Shown here: one piece after another, positions 29,615-37,767 of the stretch
Layout of the letters: each line of letters begins with the position of its first letter
How positions within the stretch are numbered: position 1 is the stretch's first letter
Source of the DNA: an uncultured cyanobacterium
Lineage (GTDB): Bacteria > Cyanobacteriota > Cyanobacteriia > CAKZMO01
NCBI GenBank assembly: GCA_937128595.1
Contig: CAKZMO010000336.1
Coordinates: forward strand, 1-37,767
Length of the DNA: 37,767 nucleotides
Direction of reading: 5' to 3'
Notes under the pieces: model-generated
What the model was told of the DNA's origin: nothing
The model's database searches: none
The model's input: the letters and a program-made list of their open reading frames with translations, nothing else
Position numbers and translations under genes: made by a program

Positions 29615-31534
29615 ATGCGAGACGTTCTGCCTAGTCGTTCTTCATCTGCTAATAATTCCAATTCCACTGTCACTAGCGTATCGCTTCAAAATGGCACCTC
29701 GACTCAAGTGACCCAAGCACCCATGCGGGTCACGGGGGCTCATGCGCTGATTGACAGCCTCAAGCGTCATGGTGTCAAGCATATTTTTGGCTATCCTGGT
29801 GGAGCAATTCTCCCGATTTACGATGCTCTCTACCAGGCTGAAGCCTCTGGCGACATTCAGCATATTCTGGTGCGCCACGAGCAGGGAGCTTCCCACGCGG
29901 CAGATGGATATGCGCGGGCAACGGGCAATGTCGGGGTCTGCTTTGGCACCTCAGGCCCTGGTGCCACCAACCTTGTGACAGGAATTGCCACAGCTCAGAT
30001 GGACTCTATTCCCCTTGTTGTTATTACAGGGCAGGTGGGTCGAGCCTCGATTGGTAGTGACGCGTTTCAAGAGACCGACATCTTTGGCATCACCCTACCC
30101 ATTGTGAAGCACTCCTACGTGGTTCGCGATCCTCAAGAGATGGGACGAGTTGTGGCAGAGGCGTTTTACATTGCCCAAACTGGACGACCTGGGCCAGTGC
30201 TGATCGATGTCCCCAAAGATGTGGGGCTAGAAGAGTTTGACTATGTTCCGGTGGAGCCGGGAACAGCTAAGCTGCCGGGATATCGGCCTACAGTCAAGGG
30301 GAATCCCCGCCAGCTCAATCAGGCGTTGAAGTTAATTCGAGCAGCGCAGCGTCCGCTGCTGTATGTCGGGGGCGGTGCGATTACGTCTGGGGCTCACGCT
30401 GAACTGAAAACTTTGGCGGAGCGCTACAGTATTCCGGTTACAACGACGCTGATGGGCAAAGGCTCATTTGATGAGCATCATCCTCTTGCTTTGGGGATGT
30501 TGGGAATGCATGGTACGGCCTATGCTAACTTTGCCGTAACAGAATGCGATTTGCTGATTGCCGTGGGGGCTCGGTTTGATGACCGAGTGACGGGCAAGTT
30601 GGACGAATTTGCTTCCCGTGCCAAGGTCATTCATATTGACATTGATCCCGCAGAGGTCGGGAAAAATCGGGCTCCGCAGGTTCCAATTGTAGGAGATGTC
30701 CGACGAGTGCTAACTGATCTGCTCTATCGAGATGATGAGCAGAGTCCGACCGTTGATCCTCATCAAACTCAGGAGTGGCTAGCTCGTGTTAACCGCTGGC
30801 GGCGTGACTATCCGCTGGAGGTGCCTCGCTATCCCGATGCGATCGCCCCTCAGGAGGTGATTTCAGAACTAGCTCATCAGGCTCCTTATGCGTATTACAC
30901 CACTGACGTTGGACAGCATCAGATGTGGGCGGCTCAGTTTCTCAAAAATGGCCCTCGACAGTGGATTTCGAGTGCTGGTTTAGGCACGATGGGTTATGGG
31001 ATGCCTGCTGCATTAGGCGTCAAGGTTGCCTTGCCGGACGAGCAGGTGATCTGCATTAGCGGTGATGCCAGTTTTCAAATGAATCTCCAGGAATTGGCGA
31101 CCCTAGCCCAATATGGTATTGGAGCTAAGACTGTGATTATCAACAACGGTTGGCAGGGCATGGTACGTCAATGGCAGCAGACTTTTTATGGTGAGCGCTA
31201 TTCGTCTTCCAATATGCAGACAGGAATGCCTGACTTTGAGCTGCTGGCTAAGGCCTTTGGGGTCAAGGGCATGTTGGTGACGGAGCGAGATCAGTTGTGT
31301 GATGCGATCGCCGAAATGCTGGCTTATGATGGCCCTGTCTTGATGGATGTCCACGTCAAGAAAGATGAGAATTGCTACCCTATGGTTGCCCCTGGTCGTA
31401 GCAATGCACAAATGTTGGGACTGCCTAAGCAGCCTCAGCCTGAGCAAACGTCAGCAACAGTTTTCTGCGCTAGCTGTGGAGCGTCTAATGCCAGCACCCA
31501 TAAGTTCTGCCCTGAGTGCGGAACGAAAATTTAG
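29615..31534 (+). CDS. ilvB: Acetolactate synthase, large subunit, with C-terminal zinc ribbon
   Basis: '[16 protein letters not shown]', '[20 protein letters not shown]', '[12 protein letters not shown]' ThDP motifs; terminal '[22 protein letters not shown]'. Confidence 0.96.
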   Translation: MRDVLPSRSSSANNSNSTVTSVSLQNGTSTQVTQAPMRVTGAHALIDSLKRHGVKHIFGYPGGAILPIYDALYQAEASGDIQHILVRHEQGASHAADGYARATGNVGVCFGTSGPGATNLVTGIATAQMDSIPLVVITGQVGRASIGSDAFQETDIFGITLPIVKHSYVVRDPQEMGRVVAEAFYIAQTGRPGPVLIDVPKDVGLEEFDYVPVEPGTAKLPGYRPTVKGNPRQLNQALKLIRAAQRPLLYVGGGAITSGAHAELKTLAERYSIPVTTTLMGKGSFDEHHPLALGMLGMHGTAYANFAVTECDLLIAVGARFDDRVTGKLDEFASRAKVIHIDIDPAEVGKNRAPQVPIVGDVRRVLTDLLYRDDEQSPTVDPHQTQEWLARVNRWRRDYPLEVPRYPDAIAPQEVISELAHQAPYAYYTTDVGQHQMWAAQFLKNGPRQWISSAGLGTMGYGMPAALGVKVALPDEQVICISGDASFQMNLQELATLAQYGIGAKTVIINNGWQGMVRQWQQTFYGERYSSSNMQTGMPDFELLAKAFGVKGMLVTERDQLCDAIAEMLAYDGPVLMDVHVKKDENCYPMVAPGRSNAQMLGLPKQPQPEQTSATVFCASCGASNASTHKFCPECGTKI

Positions 31535-31628
31535 TCACCTTGGGCTTCGGATGAGATTTCGAGGTTCATGCGATTTGTGCGATTTGATTGTTGCTGTTGT
31601 CTCTGGACATGGAGGCAAGTTCTATCTA

Positions 31629-31711
31629 TAGCAATACTCAAATGATTTGTAACAGGGCGGGCTGCGCCCTATTACATCACTTAGCAGTTCACAATCGATT
31701 GAGTATCACTA
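31629..31711 (-). repeat. Family B palindromic TAG...CTA element, copy B2 (inverted)
   Basis: Reverse complement TATAGTGATACTCAATCGATTGTGAACTGCTAAGTGATGTAATAGGGCG-CAGC-CCGCCCTGTTAC...TTGCTATA. Confidence 0.8.
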
Positions 31712-31752
31712 TAGAGACGGCTGCTCTTTTATTCGTTTTGGTTCAAATCTCG

Positions 31753-31863
31753 GGCGTTGCACAGCATGGAATGATGCGGAAAGATTCAACTCATGGATGA
31801 CCTGCTGTAGGGGCATCGCAATGCGATGCCCCTACCAAAATCATTCTTCGAATGTGCAACGCC
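31753..31863. mobile_element. 111-bp MITE-like element with 11-bp inverted ends and 8-bp target duplication
   Basis: GGCGTTGCACA...TGTGCAACGCC flanked on both sides by AAATCTCG (31745-31752 and 31864-31871); internal palindrome TAGGGGCATCGCA/TGCGATGCCCCTA. Confidence 0.88.
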
Positions 31864-31914
31864 AAATCTCGCGGGGTGGATTAAGTTCCAGAACCGCGAG
31901 ATTTTGCTTTTTTC
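31864..31914 (+). terminator. Rho-independent terminator-like hairpin
   Basis: AAATCTCGCGG...CCGCGAGATTT followed by TGCTTTTTT. Confidence 0.75.
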
Positions 31915-32105
31915 CCATGCTTGAACGACGAGCTTGTAATCTATGAGCAGCATATTTTGGCTGTAGATGCGATCAATAAACCTAAGAAAAATGCTGGCGA
32001 TCGCATTTTCTTGAGCCACACTAGAAGTAGATCGAGAGTGTTTACTAAGCACTGCCCCTTCATTCATGCCTGTGGCGAACTTTCTGGACCGCATCACAGA
32101 AAATC

Positions 32106-33713
32106 ATGTCAACCCAACCCCTTCCTCTCTCGCGACACTATCATCAGCGCACAAAATATACGCCTGAATCTCTGAGGCAGAGGACTCGCCCCATTGACTG
32201 GGCCAGTCAACCCGAACTGTTTAAGGACTACAAAATCGGGATGACGTATCCCCTCAGGCCTTATCTCGAAGAGCCGAACAACGAAGACGTTGACAATCTC
32301 GACCCTGAAGTTAAGCAGCAGCGAAAACGGCTCTCTCGCCTCTTGTTGTGTAGCTACGGTCTGACGGTGAAGGTGTTGACGCGCAGCGGGGAGTCACTCT
32401 TCCTGAGAGCTGCACCTTCTGCGGGAGGCTTATATCCTGTTGAAGTTTATTTGGTCTCGCGAGGAACTCCTTTTTTGCCTGCTGGTCTGTATCACTACCA
32501 GCCGAAAGATCATTCACTCAAGCGGTTTTGGGACAGCGATGTATGGCGAGCTTTGCAGATGTCTTGTTTCTGGCATCCCAATCTAGACGACACCCAGCTC
32601 GCGTTAGTGACAACGGCAATCTATCATCGCTCAGCTTGGCGATATCGTGCTCGCGCTTATCGACGCATTTTGCTAGACACAGGACATGTGCTGGGTAACG
32701 TGGAGATGGCCTGTGCCATTAATGGATATCGTCCTCATCTCATCGGAGGCTTTGCTGATGAGGCCGTCAACCAGATGCTATATCTTGATGCCGAGCAAGA
32801 AGGGGCGATCGCCATTTTGGCACTTGCAAATCGGCTCGACATTCGCGAAAATCTGCCTCTGGCACCTACGGCGCTCCCATCGAAAACTCGTACTCAATAT
32901 CCTGGCCTAGCTGATGATGAGCTGCTTTCACAACTGCATCAAGCTAGTAGCATTTCTCCAAAACGCGATGTGAACTGGAAGGCGATCGCCAAACACAGTA
33001 CTTCTCAAAACGCTTCTTCTTCGGCTAAGCTCCCTGAAACAAAGGAACTATCTCCTTCCTCCGCCGTCATTCAAGATAAATATAATTTCCCCTTCTGCCT
33101 CAAAGTTGAGACATCTATCACTCCTCCCATCCAGTGGGGAACCGACCTGCTGGCATTAGAATCGACATTGCTCAAGCGGCGCTCAACTCGCAAATATACG
33201 GGACATAACCTGACATTAGACGATTTGAAATTGCTGTTTGATTTTACCTATCAGGCTCAACACTACATTGAACAAGGACTGGATCCAAAGCCGGACTATT
33301 TTGCTCCTGAGCTGGTCGAAACCTTTATTGTTGTTTCCGGGATTGAGGACTTAGATGAGGGGTGTTACTACTACGCTCCCCATGCCCAAGAGCTACGTCA
33401 GATTCGATTCAGAAACTTTCGTGAGGATCTGCACTATCTTTGCCTAGGACAAGAATTAGGACGAGATGCCTCAGCGGTTATCTTTCACACGGCAGATTTG
33501 AAACAGGCTGTGAGTCAGTATGGCGATCGCGCTTATCGCTATCTCCATCTGGATGCAGCGCATTTGGGGCAGCGTCTCAACGTCGCAGCAACCCATCTGG
33601 GATTAGGAGTCAGTGGCATCGGTGGATTTTTTGACGACGCTGTGAATGATGTTTTGGGCATTCCTGCTGAGGAAGCTGTTCTTTACATCACAACACTGGG
33701 CAAACCTCAGTAA
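32106..33713 (+). CDS. SagB/ThcOx-type dehydrogenase (tandem nitroreductase-fold protein)
   Basis: First unit 'RAAPSAGGLYPVEVYLV', second unit 'LLKRRSTRKYTGHNLTLDDLKLLF' ... 'AATHLGLGVSGIGGFFDDAVNDVLGIPAEEAVLYITTLG'. Confidence 0.85.
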   Translation: MSTQPLPLSRHYHQRTKYTPESLRQRTRPIDWASQPELFKDYKIGMTYPLRPYLEEPNNEDVDNLDPEVKQQRKRLSRLLLCSYGLTVKVLTRSGESLFLRAAPSAGGLYPVEVYLVSRGTPFLPAGLYHYQPKDHSLKRFWDSDVWRALQMSCFWHPNLDDTQLALVTTAIYHRSAWRYRARAYRRILLDTGHVLGNVEMACAINGYRPHLIGGFADEAVNQMLYLDAEQEGAIAILALANRLDIRENLPLAPTALPSKTRTQYPGLADDELLSQLHQASSISPKRDVNWKAIAKHSTSQNASSSAKLPETKELSPSSAVIQDKYNFPFCLKVETSITPPIQWGTDLLALESTLLKRRSTRKYTGHNLTLDDLKLLFDFTYQAQHYIEQGLDPKPDYFAPELVETFIVVSGIEDLDEGCYYYAPHAQELRQIRFRNFREDLHYLCLGQELGRDASAVIFHTADLKQAVSQYGDRAYRYLHLDAAHLGQRLNVAATHLGLGVSGIGGFFDDAVNDVLGIPAEEAVLYITTLGKPQ

Positions 33714-33730
33714 TGTTGGTCATTTCCAAA

Positions 33731-33778
33731 TATACAGCGATACTAAATCGCTTGTGAACTGCTAAGTGAGAGGAGGAG
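33731..33778 (+). repeat. Partial family B element (left arm only), copy B3
   Basis: TATACAGCGATACTAAATCGCTTGTGAACTGCTAAGTGAGAGGAGG matches the B1 left arm, then diverges. Confidence 0.75.
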
Positions 33779-34413
33779 CTGTACATTTGGCGAAATAAAA
33801 TATGGACATGAGTAGAAGAAATAAAAAGATGAATTCTCTTCAAATCTTCATCGAGCCTTCAAACTTCTTCGGTCTAACGACCCCCTTCTACAACTTCTGA
33901 TCGCTTAGAATAAAACCGTGTTTCCTCTGATTGGACTGTTGCTCTAACAAGAGTTCGTTATTCAGGTCTTCCAAGGCTGATCCAGTCCGTCGCGGTTGTT
34001 GACAGCACAGTAGGGGATTTTTGTTCTTAACGGCTGTCTTCAACATTGTTTTTAGGAAGGGATGAAAGACTTGGAGGCTCAGATTCATAGTGGCAAGGCT
34101 AAGCGTTCTCAAAACTAGGACAACAACCTGTTGACGATTAAGGTTCGAAAATGTGACAGTTGAGCTTTACACCCAACCTTGGGTGTTGAGGTGCGTCTGT
34201 GAAATTTTCACTTTGAAGTGTTCACTTTATTGGGATGACTTTCCACATGGGGTTTGATGCTTTTGTGGAAGGGTAACTTTAACCTAAGACTCCCTGGTTC
34301 TTTGCTATCTGTCCATGGGGATCAGGCATTAATGTCATTGATCTACATGAGGCTTATGAACCTACATCGTGATCTGGTGGGAACTATGACATTAACTCTT
34401 CCTTATCCAAATT

Positions 34414-35049
34414 ATGGACATGGAAAAATTGAAGCAATGCCAGCAGACTTCGTCTAGTCGCGTACCTCCAGCATTTAGAATGACCCATGCAGTTCGAGCT
34501 GAGAAGAGCACGCTGCGAGTAGGCTATTTGTACGAAAATAGACGATACGAAAGCCCTATCGGCAGCGACATGAAGCGTAGCGCAGATTCGGATCGTTCAA
34601 ATAGCCTGAAAGTTTTGGAGCAAATTCGTCAAAACGACCTTCTGATGATCAACAGCAGACGGAGAAACGGTTTGATCTTGTTTAAGAAGTATCATGCCGA
34701 ATTTGCAGGGCCTGGGGCGGCAGTTGGTGCATCCCTCGATCGCGACTGTGAGCATGTGTATCCTGTAGGGACGCTGTCATTACTTCTGCCCCAGTCCCAT
34801 GAGGAACGCCAGAAAGCATTTTTGATTCGGCGACAGTGGATTCGTCTGACGTACCAGTTTACGCAGCAAGAAACTCCGCTGAAGCGAGCACAAATGATTA
34901 TGAATCAGTTTGAGAACTATTTTGACCGAGAGACAATTGCCAACATTCCAGATGATGCGTTTGCTCGGCTGGTAGGTGTCTTTCCTCATACGGTTCGCTT
35001 AGCTCGGCGTCCTCCACGCCGACATGACGTAAAACTCAAGCGTAGTTAG
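34414..35049 (+). CDS. Conserved hypothetical protein
   Basis: 211 aa with a coherent C-terminal region 'QMIMNQFENYFDRETIANIPDDAFARLVGVFPHTVRLARRP'; start uncertain. Confidence 0.6.
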   Translation: MDMEKLKQCQQTSSSRVPPAFRMTHAVRAEKSTLRVGYLYENRRYESPIGSDMKRSADSDRSNSLKVLEQIRQNDLLMINSRRRNGLILFKKYHAEFAGPGAAVGASLDRDCEHVYPVGTLSLLLPQSHEERQKAFLIRRQWIRLTYQFTQQETPLKRAQMIMNQFENYFDRETIANIPDDAFARLVGVFPHTVRLARRPPRRHDVKLKRS

Positions 35050-35182
35050 CTCTTTGTATTGTGTGAGTTTTTATCTGGGTTGACCAGGACTGACGCATCG
35101 ACACATTCAACAACATGAGTGTTCAGACTGTCTTCTGGGTCAACGGCGCTTGGAGGATGAACTGCCGAGTGCGCTCTTGATA

Positions 35183-35282
35183 TAGCAAATCGCAGTTAGG
35201 TTGAGGCAACCTAAAGGGTTAACCCTCTTGCGCAGCAAGCATTCCATACTGAATCCCGAATACTGAATTCTGCCTCTTGCTA
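35183..35282 (+). repeat. Element C: TAG...CTA element with several small hairpins
   Basis: TATAGCAAATCGC...GGTTGAGGCAACC...AGGGTTAACCCT...CTTGCGCAGCAAG...CTCTTGCTA; abuts A3. Confidence 0.6.
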
Positions 35283-35381
35283 TAGTGCTACGCGCTGATA
35301 TAAAACCAATAGTTGATGGAGAAGCCGCGCAGTGCGCGGCTTCTCCATCAATATCTGTCCTAACCTATCTGCGCATTGCTA
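35283..35381 (+). repeat. Family A palindromic TAG...CTA element, copy A3
   Basis: Near-identical to A1/A2; loop AGT instead of GGT. Confidence 0.9.
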
Positions 35382-35460
35382 TATAAAGGCGACATTTATC
35401 GTTGGAAAACCTGACATGCTCCTTTGAAGTGGGACTCTATTCGCCTATTTGAATTTGAGT

Positions 35461-36465
35461 TTATTTGGATTTGGGAATTGGTAATTTCGCCCTCATCGAC
35501 CATCCCAGCAGTCCAACCCCGATCGCCACTAGCAACACACCTGCACATTGCCAGAGACGCAAGGTTTCGCCTAGGAAAATCCAAGCAAATATGGCGCTGA
35601 GCACAGGGGTGACGGCACTGACTAAGTTGGCTAGCGCCGCTCCCACCATCGATACGCCAAAATTGAGCAAGACATAGGCCAGCAATGCTGCCGCTGCTGC
35701 TGCCAGTCCAGCCGTGAATAGTTCTTGTCCAGTGGCCTCAAACTCTTGTAGAGAACGGCCCACTAAGCCGAAACTGGTGAACACCACCGTAATCAAAAAG
35801 TTGATTAGAGAAAACGGTACGGGGTGCATGTAGGGAGAGGACTTTTCGGATTGACGAGGCCGTAAGCAAACCTGAGTCGTGAGGCTATAGGCGGAATAAA
35901 CTCCAGCCGCCGCGATCGCCACTCCCCCCCCTTTCAGCAACGGCCACGGATTTCCATTCAAGGGTGGAAACGTTGTCAACAACACCCCACCCAAAATTCC
36001 GACCATCAGCCACAGCCGCAGCCGCGTCGGGCGATCGCCCCAAACCCACCAAGCCAGCAGCACAGTCCAAGCTGGATGAGTGAAGAATACGCCAATGGCA
36101 ATGCCTGTCTCTACCTGACTAATGGATAGATTGAGCAGCGTCAGGGCGATCGCCAACAGCACCCCACTCAGCACAGACCAGCTCAGCAGCCGATGCTGCT
36201 GGGTCAGGCGCTTCAGGTCAGTCCAAACAGCGGGGTAAAGTCGAGGGGCGATCGCCACCAACAGCACAGTCATCAGCAAGGTGCGCAGCCACAATAACAA
36301 CAACGCGTTGCTAAAACCCGGTTTGAGCCAGCCTCCCACCGACCCTTGACCGAAAATGGGACTTGAGACGAAGACGATGCGGAGAATGACATTTTGCAGC
36401 GCCAAAAAGACTGAACCCAACAAAACCAAATTGGCTCCGAGGGAGGGAGATGAGGAAGAAGACAC
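35461..36465 (-). CDS. EamA/DMT-superfamily transporter
   Basis: About ten hydrophobic helices; 'GIAIGVFFTHPAWTVLLAWWVWGDRPTRLRLWLMVGILGGVLL' and 'SAVTPVLSAIFAWIFLGETLRLWQ' EamA repeats. Confidence 0.88.
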   Translation of the reverse strand: MSSSSSPSLGANLVLLGSVFLALQNVILRIVFVSSPIFGQGSVGGWLKPGFSNALLLLWLRTLLMTVLLVAIAPRLYPAVWTDLKRLTQQHRLLSWSVLSGVLLAIALTLLNLSISQVETGIAIGVFFTHPAWTVLLAWWVWGDRPTRLRLWLMVGILGGVLLTTFPPLNGNPWPLLKGGGVAIAAAGVYSAYSLTTQVCLRPRQSEKSSPYMHPVPFSLINFLITVVFTSFGLVGRSLQEFEATGQELFTAGLAAAAAALLAYVLLNFGVSMVGAALANLVSAVTPVLSAIFAWIFLGETLRLWQCAGVLLVAIGVGLLGWSMRAKLPIPKSK

Positions 36466-36586
36466 CCGATAACGTTCCGTTGAGTATTCGTTCTGATTTG
36501 GGGCATACCGTTACCCCCGTTTATTCACAGTAAGCGATCGCCAGCCTTTCTCCACCACTACTAAAATGGTGGCCTAGTAATTTAAC

Positions 36587-37672
36587 TTATTCATTGCTTG
36601 AGTTGATCTGGTGCCAAGAATATTTCATGTATTTAGCCAACCCCACAACAATTTGATCCCACTGCTCACGATAGGCAACGTATTGATCAGCTCCCGATTC
36701 CAGATCATCGACGACTTCAATACCGTGTTTTTGTAAGTACTCAATAGCGTTGAAATATCGCTTGCGCCAATCGGGTTTACAGCTCGATTGTTCTAAAACG
36801 CCTTGGCCCAAAAAAGAGTTCGTAATCTGGTTGAGTAAGTTTAAACCACCGTTTTCTAACTCTGTGACTGCCGACGAGCCAATCAGAGGTTGATATGGCT
36901 TGGGAGCCAGTGCTGTATTAATCAGAGTTGCTAAATCCAAACTAATGAGAGCAATCCGTGCCAGAGAGTATTTTGCTTCTCGAAACCTAAAGTAGTGAAT
37001 AACAGGATAGGCGTGGTAAGACTCTAACAAAAACAGCAAATCGCGCGTGATGTCTGAGATGTTTTGAGTGGCCATTTCGAACTGTCCAAAGCCTTTCATC
37101 TGCACCAGCAAATGTACGGCGTCTGCTCCGTTTGTGGAACGATGATATAGGCTCAGGGCAAAGGCGTTTCGGCGTGTCAACGCATTGTAAACGGATAGCA
37201 AATAAGTAATGGTTGCTGTGATCACCGAAAACCCTAGCGCGGCTTCCAAAACAGTCATCATGCGCCACCAGGTTGACGTTGGGACGAGATCTCCGATACC
37301 CAGCGTTGTGATGGTATAGCCGCTGTAGTAAAGAGCTGTGGCAAAGTCAGTCGGTGTATCGCCTTGGCTAGATTGGATGCCGCTACCCAATGTGGGCCAT
37401 ACCAATACGGCAAACCCAAGAGTCAGGGCACAAACCCAAAACACTACGATCACAATTAATATGGCGGAACCGCAATAAGACAGTACACCGCTGCCAACGA
37501 CGGGTAGTTTCGAAGCTCCACAGAACAAGCGCCATGTTCCTTTGCTCAATAGGCGGCTGAGGGTGCGGTTGCTGCTCCGAGGGAACAGCACAGTCATAAA
37601 AACGTCTGCCAATGTGACTGTGATGATGCCGACCCCAAGGAGGTAAACCAGCCAGTCTTTTAATATGTCCAC
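36587..37672 (-). CDS. Two-TM ion channel (potassium channel-like)
   Basis: Pore motif 'YYSGYTITTLGIGDLVPTSTWWRMMTVLEAALGFSVITATITYLLSVY'. Confidence 0.82.
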   Translation of the reverse strand: MDILKDWLVYLLGVGIITVTLADVFMTVLFPRSSNRTLSRLLSKGTWRLFCGASKLPVVGSGVLSYCGSAILIVIVVFWVCALTLGFAVLVWPTLGSGIQSSQGDTPTDFATALYYSGYTITTLGIGDLVPTSTWWRMMTVLEAALGFSVITATITYLLSVYNALTRRNAFALSLYHRSTNGADAVHLLVQMKGFGQFEMATQNISDITRDLLFLLESYHAYPVIHYFRFREAKYSLARIALISLDLATLINTALAPKPYQPLIGSSAVTELENGGLNLLNQITNSFLGQGVLEQSSCKPDWRKRYFNAIEYLQKHGIEVVDDLESGADQYVAYREQWDQIVVGLAKYMKYSWHQINSSNE

Positions 37673-37767
37673 GGCTCTCGCTAAAATCTTTTGGTCGGGT
37701 TGTCGCGTCAGGATAAAGCTACAAAGCTGGCGCTGCTTATTTGTTGAAGAACTATTTGTTGAAGAAC

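Noticed and set aside
33888-34112. Possible transposase fragment on the reverse strand
   Set aside because: Short and without diagnostic motifs; could not be assigned to an IS family.

Overview
This 37.8 kb window is cyanobacterial chromosome: HIP1 (GCGATCGC) octamers occur throughout and the gene content is cyanobacterial, including a panC-cmk fusion, Npun_R2821-type proteins and a DICT-domain kinase. I support 26 protein-coding genes. They include housekeeping genes (era, panC-cmk, glmU, murE, ilvB, a UgpC/MalK-type ABC ATPase), two sensor kinases, a three-gene glycosyltransferase-like cluster, cell-wall proteins (RlpA, VanY-type peptidase, PG-binding), a SagB-type oxidoreductase, a DMT transporter and an ion channel. 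There is also an initiator tRNA gene and one unannotated 47-aa ORF. The most interesting material is intergenic. (1) A ~270-nt highly structured RNA candidate at about 19071-19337 ends directly before GTGA and overlaps no credible protein; its architecture suggests an ORF-less HEARO/omega-RNA-like element, but this is unproven. (2) Several short TAG...CTA palindromic elements occur. One sits inside one copy of an 18-bp tandem duplication whose second copy serves as an in-window empty site and implies a TA target duplication. Another is nested at the terminal TA of a different element. A third family shows compensatory stem changes. (3) A separate 111-bp MITE has 11-bp inverted ends and a perfect 8-bp target duplication, and it inserted at the foot of a terminator-like hairpin downstream of ilvB. 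(4) The IlvB protein carries an unexpected C-terminal zinc ribbon. No CRISPR array, prophage or intact transposase was seen. All calls come from reading the sequence; no database search was run.
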